Below, in pieces: positions 18,151 to 25,858 of a stretch of 64,000 bases of DNA. Under the pieces are notes generated by a model, which saw nothing but the letters and a program-made list of their open reading frames with translations, was not told the DNA's origin and made no database searches. Origin of the DNA: Pseudomonas fluorescens (GTDB lineage Bacteria; Pseudomonadota; Gammaproteobacteria; Pseudomonadales; Pseudomonadaceae); contig NZ_MRST01000014.1 in the NCBI RefSeq assembly GCF_001902145.1, forward strand, positions 46,534 to 110,533, given 5' to 3'. Position numbers and translations under genes: made by a program. Position 1 is the first letter of the stretch. Each line of letters begins with the position of its first letter.

Positions 18151-18261
18151 TCGTGATTAATATAGATAAAACAGATAACAGTTAGAGATATTACCCGTTA
18201 TATAGATATTCGATCAGGTTCTATCATGGCCTCAACCTCAAATGAGGAAGAGGATTAGCCC
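18151..18261. promoter_or_regulatory. AT-rich promoter region of TDT carrier gene
   Basis: A markedly AT-rich 111-bp gap containing ATAAC ... GTTAT arms (about 18175-18200) and ATATAGATATTC. It probably holds the promoter and a regulator site for the downstream carrier; no regulator gene is adjacent. Confidence 0.35.
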
Positions 18262-19410
18262 ATGACCTGCTCGACCACTCACCGCTACAAACCCTTCAGC
18301 CATCTGGCTCGTCCCCGGGAAGTGATTCGCCAGTTCACTCCGAACTGGTTTGCCGCGACCATGGGCACCGGTGTGCTGGCGCTGGCCTTGGCCCAACTGC
18401 CAGTCAACTTGCCAGGCTTGCATGCCGTCGCCGAGGGCCTGTGGCTGTTCACCATTGGCCTGTTTGTGCTGTTCAGCGTGCTGTATGCCGCCCGCTGGGT
18501 GATGTTTTTCCACGAGGCGCGACGCATCTTCGGGCACTCCACCGTCTCGATGTTTTTCGGCACCATCCCCATGGGGCTGGCGACCATTCTCAACGGCTTG
18601 CTGCTGTTCGGCCTGCCGCGCTGGGGCGGTGATGTGATCCCGTTGACCGAAGCCTTGTGGTGGCTGGACGTCGCCATGTCCCTGGCCTGCGGCGTACTGA
18701 TCCCGTTCATGATGTTCACGCGCCAGGAGCACAGCATCGACCAGATGACCGCCGTCTGGCTGTTGCCTGTGGTGGCGGCCGAAGTGGCAGCGGCCAGCGG
18801 CGGCTTGCTCGCGCCGCACTTGGCCGATGCCCATTCGCAACTGGTGATGTTGGTGACCAGCTACGTGCTGTGGGCGTTTTCCCTGCCGGTAGCGTTCAGC
18901 ATCCTGACCATCCTGATGCTGCGCATGGCCTTGCATAAGTTGCCTCACGCCAATATGGCAGCGTCGAGCTGGTTGGCGCTGGGCCCGATCGGTACCGGTG
19001 CCCTGGGCATGTTGCTGCTCGGTACGGATGCCCCTGCGATCTTCGCCGCTAATGGCCTGGCCAGTGTTGGTGAAATGGCCCACGGTTTGGGCCTGATTGC
19101 GGGCATCACCCTGTGGGGTTTCGGTTTATGGTGGATGTTGATTGCGGTGTTGATCACCCTGCGTTACCTGCGCGCCGGTATCCCGTTCAACCTGGGCTGG
19201 TGGGGTTTCACCTTCCCATTGGGGGTTTACGCCTTGGCCACGCTTAAATTGGCGAGCCTGTTGCAGCTGGCGTTTTTCAGTGTGTTTGGCAGTGTGCTGG
19301 TGGTTGCGCTGGCGCTGATGTGGCTGATCGTGGCCAAGCGCACCGTGCAGGGCGCTTATAAAGGCGAGCTTTTTGTTTCGCCTTGTATTGCGGGGCTAGC
19401 GAATAAGTAA
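18262..19410 (+). CDS. TDT-family carrier (TehA/SLAC1/Ssu1-like)
   Basis: 382 aa with ten hydrophobic helices in the TDT pattern: N-terminal FTPNWFAATMGTGVLALALA, the MGTG motif typical of the family, and paired helix-loop repeats such as FFGTIPMGLATILNGLLLFG. Relatives are tellurite-resistance TehA, C4-dicarboxylate carriers, plant SLAC1 anion channels and yeast sulfite exporter Ssu1. Anion export, possibly sulfite, is likely, but the substrate cannot be set from sequence. A GAGG ribosome site precedes the ATG. Confidence 0.83.
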   Translation: MTCSTTHRYKPFSHLARPREVIRQFTPNWFAATMGTGVLALALAQLPVNLPGLHAVAEGLWLFTIGLFVLFSVLYAARWVMFFHEARRIFGHSTVSMFFGTIPMGLATILNGLLLFGLPRWGGDVIPLTEALWWLDVAMSLACGVLIPFMMFTRQEHSIDQMTAVWLLPVVAAEVAAASGGLLAPHLADAHSQLVMLVTSYVLWAFSLPVAFSILTILMLRMALHKLPHANMAASSWLALGPIGTGALGMLLLGTDAPAIFAANGLASVGEMAHGLGLIAGITLWGFGLWWMLIAVLITLRYLRAGIPFNLGWWGFTFPLGVYALATLKLASLLQLAFFSVFGSVLVVALALMWLIVAKRTVQGAYKGELFVSPCIAGLANK

Positions 19411-19469
19411 GCAGGATTAGGTAAAGTCGTGGCCTGATAAACAAAGGCCACTCAGGAACACGGACGACG

Positions 19470-21344
19470 ATGAGCCATCCTTCCCAATTCACCTTGCTGC
19501 GCACGCGGCGCTTCTTGCCGTTTTTCATCACCCAGTTGCTGGGCGCGTTCAACGACAACATCTTCAAGCAATCGCTGATCCTGGCCATCCTTTACAAGCT
19601 CACCATCGAGGGCGACCGCTCCATCTGGGTCAACCTGTGCGCCTTGTTGTTTATCCTGCCGTTCTTCCTGTTCTCGGCGTTGGCTGGGCAGTTTGGCGAG
19701 AAATTCAACAAGGACGCGTTGATCCGCGCGATCAAGATCGGCGAGATCGTGATCATGGCGGTGGGTGCGGCGGGCTTTCTGACCAATCATCTTGAGCTGA
19801 TGCTGCTGGCGCTGTTTGCCATGGGCACGCACTCGGCACTGTTCGGCCCAGTGAAGTACTCGATCATGCCCCAGGCATTGCACGACGATGAATTGGTCGG
19901 GGGGAACGGCCTGGTGGAGATGGGTACGTTCCTGGCGATTCTGGCCGGAACCATCGGTGCCGGGATCATAATGTCTTCTACCCATTACGCGCCGGTGGTG
20001 GCGGTGGCGATTGTGGCCGTGGCGGTGCTGGGCTACCTGGCCAGCCGCAGCATCCCGCGCGCAGCGGCTTCGACACCGCAGCTGCGCCTGGACTGGAATA
20101 TCTTCACTCAGTCCTGGGCGACGTTGCGCATGGGCCTGGGGCAGACCCCGGCAGTATCGCGCTCGATTGTCGGCAACTCATGGTTCTGGTTTGTCGGCGC
20201 GATCTACCTCACGCAAATCCCGGCCTACGCCAAGGAGTGGTTGTACGGCGACGAAACCGTAGTGACCTTGATCCTCACGGTGTTCTCGGTGGGCATCGCC
20301 CTGGGCTCGATGCTCTGCGAAAAACTCTCCGGGCGTAAGGTGGAAATCGGTCTGGTGCCGTTTGGCTCGTTTGGCCTGACCGTGTTCGGCCTGCTGCTGT
20401 GGTGGCACTCCGGCGGCTTCCCGCAGAACGTGCAAGCCAACGATTGGCTCGCGGTGCTCAGCTACGGCCAGGCGTGGTGGGTGCTGTTCGATATCCTCGG
20501 CCTGGGTGTGTTCGGCGGCTTTTACATCGTGCCGCTGTATGCGCTGATCCAGTCGCGCACCGCCGAGCACGAACGGGCACGGGTGATCGCGGCCAACAAC
20601 ATTCTCAATGCACTGTTCATGGTGGTCTCGGCCATCGTGTCCATTCTGCTGTTGAGCGTGGCCAAGCTGTCGATCCCCGAGTTGTTCCTGGTGGTGTCGC
20701 TGCTCAACATCGCGGTTAACACTTACATCTTTAAAATCGTCCCCGAGTTCACCATGCGCTTCATGATCTGGCTGCTCAGCCATTCCATGTACCGCGTGGA
20801 GCATCGCAACCTGCAAGCCATTCCGGATGAAGGCGCGGCGTTGCTGGTGTGCAACCATGTGTCGTTTGTCGATGCGCTGTTGATTGGCGGCGCAGTACGT
20901 CGGCCGATTCGCTTTGTCATGTACTACAAGATCTACCGCTTGCCGGTGCTCAATTTTATCTTCCGCACCGCCGGGGCGATTCCGATTGCCGGGCGCCATG
21001 AAGACATTCAGATCTACGAACAGGCGTTCGCGCGGATTGCCCAGTACCTGAAGGATGGCGAGTTGGTGTGCATCTTCCCGGAAGGCAAGCTGACAGCCGA
21101 TGGCGAGATGAATGAGTTCCGGGGTGGGGTAACGCGCATCCTGGAGGAGACGCCGGTGCCGGTGATCCCGATGGCATTGCAGGGGTTGTGGGGGAGTTTC
21201 TTCAGCCGCGATCCGAACAAGGGCTTGTTTCATCGGATCTGGTCGCGGGTGGTGTTGGTGGCGGGTGAGCCGGTGGCTCTGGAGGCGGCGACGCCGGTGC
21301 AGTTGCAGGCTGTGGTGGGTGGCTTGCGGGGGAGCGTCAGGTAG
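19470..21344 (+). CDS. MFS transporter-acyltransferase fusion (LplT-PlsC like)
   Basis: 624 aa. Residues 1 to about 410 are an MFS/LplT-like transporter (LLGAFNDNIFKQSLILAILY is typical of lysophospholipid flippases). Residues about 430-610 are a PlsC-type acyltransferase with catalytic NHVSFVD (the HX4D motif), GAIPIAGR and FPEGKLT. The natural reading is a lysophospholipid importer joined to the enzyme that re-acylates the cargo, a remodelling module for inner-membrane phospholipids. Unlike E. coli LplT/Aas it has no acyl-ACP synthetase domain, so the acyl donor must come from elsewhere. Confidence 0.85.
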   Translation: MSHPSQFTLLRTRRFLPFFITQLLGAFNDNIFKQSLILAILYKLTIEGDRSIWVNLCALLFILPFFLFSALAGQFGEKFNKDALIRAIKIGEIVIMAVGAAGFLTNHLELMLLALFAMGTHSALFGPVKYSIMPQALHDDELVGGNGLVEMGTFLAILAGTIGAGIIMSSTHYAPVVAVAIVAVAVLGYLASRSIPRAAASTPQLRLDWNIFTQSWATLRMGLGQTPAVSRSIVGNSWFWFVGAIYLTQIPAYAKEWLYGDETVVTLILTVFSVGIALGSMLCEKLSGRKVEIGLVPFGSFGLTVFGLLLWWHSGGFPQNVQANDWLAVLSYGQAWWVLFDILGLGVFGGFYIVPLYALIQSRTAEHERARVIAANNILNALFMVVSAIVSILLLSVAKLSIPELFLVVSLLNIAVNTYIFKIVPEFTMRFMIWLLSHSMYRVEHRNLQAIPDEGAALLVCNHVSFVDALLIGGAVRRPIRFVMYYKIYRLPVLNFIFRTAGAIPIAGRHEDIQIYEQAFARIAQYLKDGELVCIFPEGKLTADGEMNEFRGGVTRILEETPVPVIPMALQGLWGSFFSRDPNKGLFHRIWSRVVLVAGEPVALEAATPVQLQAVVGGLRGSVR

Positions 21345-21368
21345 TTTGTCGTTGTTTGTCAGGGCGTC

Positions 21369-21440
21369 ATCGCAGGCAAGCCAGCTCCCACATTTGACTG
21401 TATTCACAATTCAAAAGGTGGGAGCTGGCTTGCCTGCGAT
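21369..21440. repeat. REPIN: inverted pair of GAGCTGGCTTGCCTGC-type REPs
   Basis: ATCGCAGGCAAGCCAGCTCC... at 21369-21392 mirrored by GTGGGAGCTGGCTTGCCTGC... at 21418-21440, between two convergent genes. The short 25-bp centre makes this a compact hairpin. Confidence 0.85.
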
Positions 21441-21452
21441 AGCGGTAGTGGC

Positions 21453-21767
21453 TTAAGTGGAAATCTTGAGCCCAATCAGCCCGCAAATAATCAACGCCAC
21501 GCTGGCCAACCGAAACAGCGCCATGGATTCTCCAAACAGGATAATCCCGGCAATCACCGTGCCCACGGCACCCACGCCGGTCCAGATGGCATAGGCGGTG
21601 CCCAGCGGCAGTTCCTTCATGGCCAGCCCCAGCAACCCAAGGCTGACGGCCATGGCGGCAATCGTCAGGGCGGTGGGCAGCGGCTTGCTGAACCCGTCGG
21701 TGTACTTCAAGCCGACGGCCCAGCCGACTTCAAACAACCCGGCAAAAAACAGAATGATCCAGGACAT
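21453..21767 (-). CDS. sugE: guanidinium exporter of the SMR family (SugE/Gdx)
   Basis: 104 aa with four helices and the SMR hallmark Glu in [20 protein letters not shown], plus [24 protein letters not shown], which places it in the SugE/Gdx branch rather than the EmrE multidrug branch. Gdx proteins exchange guanidinium for protons as dual-topology dimers. The upstream guanidine-II riboswitch supports this assignment independently. The Shine-Dalgarno AGCGAGG lies just after the riboswitch. Confidence 0.93.
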   Translation of the reverse strand: MSWIILFFAGLFEVGWAVGLKYTDGFSKPLPTALTIAAMAVSLGLLGLAMKELPLGTAYAIWTGVGAVGTVIAGIILFGESMALFRLASVALIICGLIGLKIST

Positions 21768-21780
21768 GATGACCTCGCTT

Positions 21781-21840
21781 CTATCAAAGTGGGGTCGTCC
21801 CCGGGTAAGCGCTTGATAGCGTCGCGAGGTCGTCCCCGCG
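21781..21840 (-). promoter_or_regulatory. guanidine-II (mini-ykkC) riboswitch before sugE
   Basis: On the minus strand the sugE leader has two hairpins, each closed by GG/CC around an ACGA loop: CGCGGGG-ACGA-CCTCGCG (21840 down to 21823) and GGGG-ACGA-CCCC (21802 down to 21791). Paired ACGR tetraloops define the mini-ykkC/guanidine-II class, which turns on sugE/gdx translation when guanidinium binds. A further 7-bp stem, CTATCAA with TTGATAG (21819-21813 with 21787-21781), encloses the second hairpin just before the ribosome site. Linker CGCTT can alternatively pair with AAGCG next to the Shine-Dalgarno, a plausible switch. Confidence 0.88.
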
Positions 21841-21879
21841 AAGTTCGGTAGAGTGCCGAAATTAGGCTAGGCGATCAAG

Positions 21880-22839
21880 TTACGGCGTGGTTTCCAATGC
21901 GCGACGGTCTTCCTTCTCGCTCATGCGGCGGAAATAGGTCGACAGCAATGCCCCGGAAATATTGTGCCAGACGCTGAAGAGCGCACTGGGTACCGCCGCC
22001 AGCGGTGAAAAGTGCGCACTGGCCAAGGCGGCGCCCAGCCCGGAGTTCTGCATGCCCACTTCCAGAGCCAGCGACTTGCGTTGCGCCAAGGGCAACTTGA
22101 ACAGGCGCCCGGTGAAGTAGCCCAGCAGGTAACCGAAGCTGTTGTGCAGCATCACCACGGCCATGATCAGCAGGCCAGACTCGGCAATCTTGCCTTGGCT
22201 TGCGGCGACTACGGCCGCAACGATGATCACAATGCTGACCACCGACACCAGCGGCAGCACGTCCACCGCGTGCCGTACCCGATCACCCAGTAAGCGCTGT
22301 GCGACCACGCCCAGTACGATGGGCAGCAGCACCACTTGCAGGATCGACCAGAACAACTCCATGAACGACACCGGCAGCCAGGCTGAGGCCAGCAGCCAGA
22401 TCAATGCCGGTGTAAGCAGCGGAGCGAGGAGGGTGGTGACCGCGGCAATCGCCACCGATAACGCCAGGTCACCCCGGGCCAGCCAGGTCATGACGTTGGA
22501 CGACGTGCCACTTGGGCAACAGCCGACCAGGATCACGCCAACGGCAATTTCCGCCGGCAAATGGAACGCCTGGCACAGCAACCATGCCACGCCCGGCATG
22601 ATCACGAAATGCGCGACCACGCCCAGGGCCACGCGCCAGGGGTGGCGAGCGACTTCGGCGAAGTCTTCCAGTTTCAAGGTCAACCCCATGCCGAACATCA
22701 CCAGGCCCAGCAGTGGGACGATGGCGCTTTTCAGGCCGATGAACCAGCTGGGTTGGAGAAAGGCGACAACGGCAAAGATCAACACCCAGTAGGCAAAGGT
22801 GTTGCCGACGAAGCGGCTCAAGGCGGCGAGTGCGCGCAT
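21880..22839 (-). CDS. bile acid:Na+ symporter family (BASS) carrier
   Basis: 319 aa from ATG 22839 (AAGGACA upstream), nine or ten hydrophobic helices. BASS hallmarks are VMFGMGLTL near residue 50, GCCPSGTSSNVMTWLARGD (sodium-site loop) and EVGMQNSGLGAALA in the C-terminal half. Bacterial members import organic acids such as pantoate or keto-acids with sodium; the substrate is unknown. It precedes sugE on the same strand by 112 bp, a gap occupied mainly by the riboswitch. Confidence 0.87.
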   Translation of the reverse strand: MRALAALSRFVGNTFAYWVLIFAVVAFLQPSWFIGLKSAIVPLLGLVMFGMGLTLKLEDFAEVARHPWRVALGVVAHFVIMPGVAWLLCQAFHLPAEIAVGVILVGCCPSGTSSNVMTWLARGDLALSVAIAAVTTLLAPLLTPALIWLLASAWLPVSFMELFWSILQVVLLPIVLGVVAQRLLGDRVRHAVDVLPLVSVVSIVIIVAAVVAASQGKIAESGLLIMAVVMLHNSFGYLLGYFTGRLFKLPLAQRKSLALEVGMQNSGLGAALASAHFSPLAAVPSALFSVWHNISGALLSTYFRRMSEKEDRRALETTP

Positions 22840-22886
22840 GGGGATGTCCTTTTTTATTCGATTTCTGAGTTGTCGATGCAATCAAA

Positions 22887-22975
22887 TGTGGGAGCTGGCT
22901 TGCCTGCGATAGCGGTGTATCAGTCGGCACTACTCTGGCTGACACTGCGCTATCGCAGGCAAGCCAGCTCCCACA
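22887..22975. repeat. REPIN: inverted pair of GAGCTGGCTTGCCTGC-type REPs
   Basis: TGTGGGAGCTGGCTTGCCTG... at 22887-22913 mirrored at 22948-22975, between rdgC (end) and the BASS gene (start), both on the minus strand. Confidence 0.85.
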
Positions 22976-23005
22976 CTGACCGTGCCCGCATTGGATCGGT
23001 GTTGT

Positions 23006-23926
23006 TTAGATGCCCTGTGGTGTCTCTTCGCCGCCCAGTGCCTCGACCAACGCCGGCAGGAAATCGCCGAAGGTCAGCATCATCAAGGTAAAGCTGGCAT
23101 CCAGTTGGCCCAGGGCTTCGTCGCCGCCGTCCTGTTCCGCCTGGTCTTGCAGCAGGTCTTCGAACTTCAGGCGCTTGACGGTCATTTTGTCGTCGAGCAT
23201 GAAGGACAACTTGTCCTGCCACGCCAGGGACAGTTGGGTCACGACCTTGCCGGTGGTCAGGTGCAGTTGGATCTCTTCGCTGGTCAGGTCCTGGCGCTTG
23301 CAACGCACGATGCCGCCGTCTTCGTGGGTGTCGCGCAGTTCGCATTCGTCGAGGACGAAGAAGTCATCAGCCGGTTTCTGGGTGGTGACCCAGTCGGTCA
23401 TGATTGCAGTCGGGGCGGTTTTTACCGTCAGCGGGCGGACCGGCAGGGTGCCGATCACTTCACGCAGGGTCGACAGCAGGTCTTCGGCGCGCTTGGGGCT
23501 GGCCGAGTTGACCAGGATCAGGCCCTGTTTCGGCGCGATCGCAGCGAAGGTCGACGAGCGACGGATAAAGGCGCGCGGCAGGAAGGCCTGGATGATTTCA
23601 TCCTTGATCTGGTCGCGCTCCTTCTTATAGACCTTGCGCATCTGCTCGGCTTCGATCTCTTCGACTTTCTCTTTGAGTGCATCACGCACCACGCTACCCG
23701 GCAGGATGCGTTCTTCCTTGCGGGCGGCAATCAGCAGGAAATCTCCGCTGACGTGAACCAGGGGGGCATCTTCACCTTTACCGAAGGGTGCGACGAAACC
23801 GTAAGTGGTCAACTCCTGGCTTGCACAAGGGCGCGCCAGCTTGGTGGCCATGGCCGCTTCCAACGCCTCGGCATCAACAGGCAGATCTTGGGTCAGGCGA
23901 TAGATAAGCAGGTTCTTGAACCACAT
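23006..23926 (-). CDS. rdgC: recombination-associated protein RdgC
   Basis: 306 aa from ATG 23926, the usual RdgC length. It begins [20 protein letters not shown] and contains the family's [13 protein letters not shown] and [20 protein letters not shown] stretches. RdgC forms a DNA-encircling dimer ring that inhibits RecA filament formation and affects replication restart. The gene is single, with its promoter in the 159 bp before the tRNA cassettes. Confidence 0.95.
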   Translation of the reverse strand: MWFKNLLIYRLTQDLPVDAEALEAAMATKLARPCASQELTTYGFVAPFGKGEDAPLVHVSGDFLLIAARKEERILPGSVVRDALKEKVEEIEAEQMRKVYKKERDQIKDEIIQAFLPRAFIRRSSTFAAIAPKQGLILVNSASPKRAEDLLSTLREVIGTLPVRPLTVKTAPTAIMTDWVTTQKPADDFFVLDECELRDTHEDGGIVRCKRQDLTSEEIQLHLTTGKVVTQLSLAWQDKLSFMLDDKMTVKRLKFEDLLQDQAEQDGGDEALGQLDASFTLMMLTFGDFLPALVEALGGEETPQGI

Positions 23927-24036
23927 GGGGTGAGTCTCTCCTCTATACAAAGGGGGGCATTATTCTCTTGATCACGCCGCAGGCCAACCCTGCCTAAGCC
24001 ATTGGAAGGGCTGAAAAAAAAGATTTAAGAAAGTGC

Positions 24037-24065
24037 TTGCCAGACTTAAGGTCGCTCCGTAGAAT
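24037..24065 (+). promoter_or_regulatory. sigma-70 promoter of first tRNA cassette
   Basis: TTGCCA, 17-bp spacer, TAGAAT, followed by a GC-rich discriminator (GCGCGCC) typical of stable-RNA promoters under stringent control. It reads into tRNA-Val. Confidence 0.75.
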
Positions 24066-24085
24066 GCGCGCCACACCGAAACGAA

Positions 24086-24161
24086 GGGTGATTAGCTCAG
24101 CTGGGAGAGCGTCTGCCTTACAAGCAGAATGTCGGCGGTTCGATCCCGTCATCACCCACCA
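24086..24161 (+). tRNA. tRNA-Val (UAC), copy 1
   Basis: 76 nt including encoded CCA. Acceptor GGGTGAT pairs with ATCACCC, the anticodon loop is CTTACAA (anticodon TAC), and the T loop is GTTCGATCC. It is identical to the copy at 24435. Confidence 0.95.
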
Positions 24162-24180
24162 TTCGCTTCATGTGTTACGC

Positions 24181-24257
24181 GCAGCGGTAGTTCAGTCGGT
24201 TAGAATACCGGCCTGTCACGCCGGGGGTCGCGGGTTCGAGTCCCGTCCGCTGCGCCA
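24181..24257 (+). tRNA. tRNA-Asp (GUC), copy 1
   Basis: 77 nt including CCA. Acceptor GCAGCGG pairs with CCGCTGC, anticodon loop CTGTCAC (GTC), T arm GCGGGTTCGAGTCCCGT. It lies 19 nt after tRNA-Val in the same transcript and is identical to the copy at 24530. Confidence 0.95.
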
Positions 24258-24300
24258 TATTCGGTCACCTGGAACGCTGAACGCCAGGTAACCAAAGAAA

Positions 24301-24327
24301 GCCCGCTCATCGAGCGGGTTTTTTTCT
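24301..24327 (+). terminator. intrinsic terminator after tRNA cassette 1
   Basis: GCCCGCTCATCGAGCGGGTT followed by a run of T. The CCCGCTC/GAGCGGG stem ends the first tRNA transcript. Confidence 0.85.
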
Positions 24328-24387
24328 GTCCGAAATATGACAAAAAATCGTGCGCTAAACTTTTTTTAAATAAATTACATTTAAATC

Positions 24388-24415
24388 AAGACATTACGAT
24401 TTTTTGGTGTATGAT
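24388..24415 (+). promoter_or_regulatory. promoter of second tRNA cassette
   Basis: AAGACA, 16-bp spacer, TATGAT, then GCGCCCACACC. The 60 bp upstream are almost pure A/T (about 24350-24400), a likely UP element. The promoter differs in sequence from that of cassette 1 although the transcribed parts are near-identical. Confidence 0.65.
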
Positions 24416-24434
24416 GCGCCCACACCGAAACGAA

Positions 24435-24510
24435 GGGTGATTAGCTCAGCTGGGAGAGCGTCTGCCTTACAAGCAGAATGTCGGCGGTTCGATCCCGTCA
24501 TCACCCACCA
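24435..24510 (+). tRNA. tRNA-Val (UAC), copy 2
   Basis: Same 76-nt sequence as copy 1, 349 bp downstream, with anticodon TAC and encoded CCA. Confidence 0.95.
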
Positions 24511-24529
24511 TTCGCTTCAAGTGTTACGC

Positions 24530-24606
24530 GCAGCGGTAGTTCAGTCGGTTAGAATACCGGCCTGTCACGCCGGGGGTCGCGGGTTCGAGTCCCGTCCGCT
24601 GCGCCA
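24530..24606 (+). tRNA. tRNA-Asp (GUC), copy 2
   Basis: Same 77-nt sequence as copy 1, anticodon GTC. The flanking spacer differs only slightly (TTCAAGTGTTACGC in place of TTCATGTGTTACGC). Confidence 0.95.
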
Positions 24607-24650
24607 TATTCGGTCACCTGGAACACTGAACGCCAGGTAGCCACAAGAAA

Positions 24651-24675
24651 CCCGCTCATTGAGCGGGTTTTTTTT
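24651..24675 (+). terminator. intrinsic terminator after tRNA cassette 2
   Basis: ACCCGCTCATTGAGCGGGTT followed by T8. It may also serve as a terminator for the convergent catalase-like gene. Confidence 0.85.
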
Positions 24676-24695
24676 CGCCTGCGATTTAATGCGTC

Positions 24696-25829
24696 TTACG
24701 GTGCGTTGCGGCTGTGGCGGTAATCGCTGACGGCCTCGTACACCGCTTTGCGCAGCCGGTTGATCCCGCCGATGGGGCGGTGCGCTTCCAGCCCGAACCA
24801 GGGGTTGAACGACTGGTTATCGCACGCCAGGTTCTGCGCCGGGGTGTCGAAGTCCTGGGCGGGAATCCTGACCTTGGCCACGGTTTCATACGGCGCGTCG
24901 CTTTCCTTCCATTCGATGCTGGTGTCTTCGATGGGCATGAACGCCTGCGGGTTTTGCCGTTGGATCTGCAGCACAAAACACGCGTCTACACGGTCGGTGG
25001 ACAGTTGCTGGTTGAGCGCGCTGCGCAGGAAGTTGGGCAGGTCCTGGTTCTGTTTGGGCAACACATAATCCGGGCAGCTTTGCGGGTCGGGCGCGACGCG
25101 AAACTTGGCGTTGGCCGCACCAAACTTGTAGGGCGACACTGAAAAGTAAGTCGTCTGCGTCGGGCTGGCCGGTGCGGGCGCCAGGGTTGCCAGGGCGATA
25201 AACAAGTGACGCACTTGCCAACTGCGCGGGTCGAGCTTGGGAAAGAACGCCAGGACCTTCTTGCCATCCGCTTGCGCACCGATGTTCTGCGCGTATTCCG
25301 CGACATCGCTGACAAAGAAGTTCGGGTGGCTGAACATCACGAAATCCTGCTCGGTGCGCGCTTGCTGGTCGGCCATCAGTTGCTTGCCTGGCACATCCAA
25401 CAGCTTGATCGCCATGCCGCGTGCATCGCGGATGCTGTCGAATTGCGGATAAGCGTTGCCGTTGGACAGGCGCATCGTCGCCTGCCAGGTCTTGCCCGGC
25501 TCGGCGAACACGCCCTGGCGCAAGGCCGGGTCGAGATCCGCCAGAACGCTGACCTCGGCTTTCACGCAACCATGGGCCTTGGCATGGGCATCGCGCAGGT
25601 AGCGGGTGCCTTCGCGATGCTGGTCAACGATGCGCACGGCGGTCTGGATGATGCCTTGGGTCATCGCCGCTTCACCCGGCGGGATCTGTTCTTTCACCGA
25701 CACCGGGCCCCTGTGTTGCCAGGCGAACCAGGCCGTGGCCAGCACCCACCCCAGCAGGCCCAGGCCCAGCAGCCACAACAGGGTTTTGCCAACAAAGGCG
25801 CCGAGGCGCAGCCAGAGACGGGCGAGCAT
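24696..25829 (-). CDS. membrane-anchored catalase-like haem protein
   Basis: 377 aa. An N-terminal helix (LWLLGLGLLGWVLATAWFAW) anchors a catalase-fold domain containing MRLSNGNAYPQFDSIRDARGMAIKL, DFVMFSHPNFFVSDVAEY and TYFSVSPYKFG, which match the distal-side and NADPH/haem-pocket strands of catalases. The C-terminal haem-Tyr region of true catalases is not recognisable, so this is the short catalase-related (SrpA-like) kind and may be a peroxidase or lyase. ATG 25829 follows AAGGA; an ATG at 25862 overlaps the cytochrome stop (ATGA). Coupled to the RoxA-like gene. Confidence 0.75.
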   Translation of the reverse strand: MLARLWLRLGAFVGKTLLWLLGLGLLGWVLATAWFAWQHRGPVSVKEQIPPGEAAMTQGIIQTAVRIVDQHREGTRYLRDAHAKAHGCVKAEVSVLADLDPALRQGVFAEPGKTWQATMRLSNGNAYPQFDSIRDARGMAIKLLDVPGKQLMADQQARTEQDFVMFSHPNFFVSDVAEYAQNIGAQADGKKVLAFFPKLDPRSWQVRHLFIALATLAPAPASPTQTTYFSVSPYKFGAANAKFRVAPDPQSCPDYVLPKQNQDLPNFLRSALNQQLSTDRVDACFVLQIQRQNPQAFMPIEDTSIEWKESDAPYETVAKVRIPAQDFDTPAQNLACDNQSFNPWFGLEAHRPIGGINRLRKAVYEAVSDYRHSRNAP

Positions 25830-25858
25830 GGAGCGGTCCTTGTTTTGCGATCGGATAA

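Noticed and set aside
24037..24640. Open frames running through the two tRNA cassettes
   Set aside because: They translate tRNA sequence and are explained by the duplicated tRNA genes.
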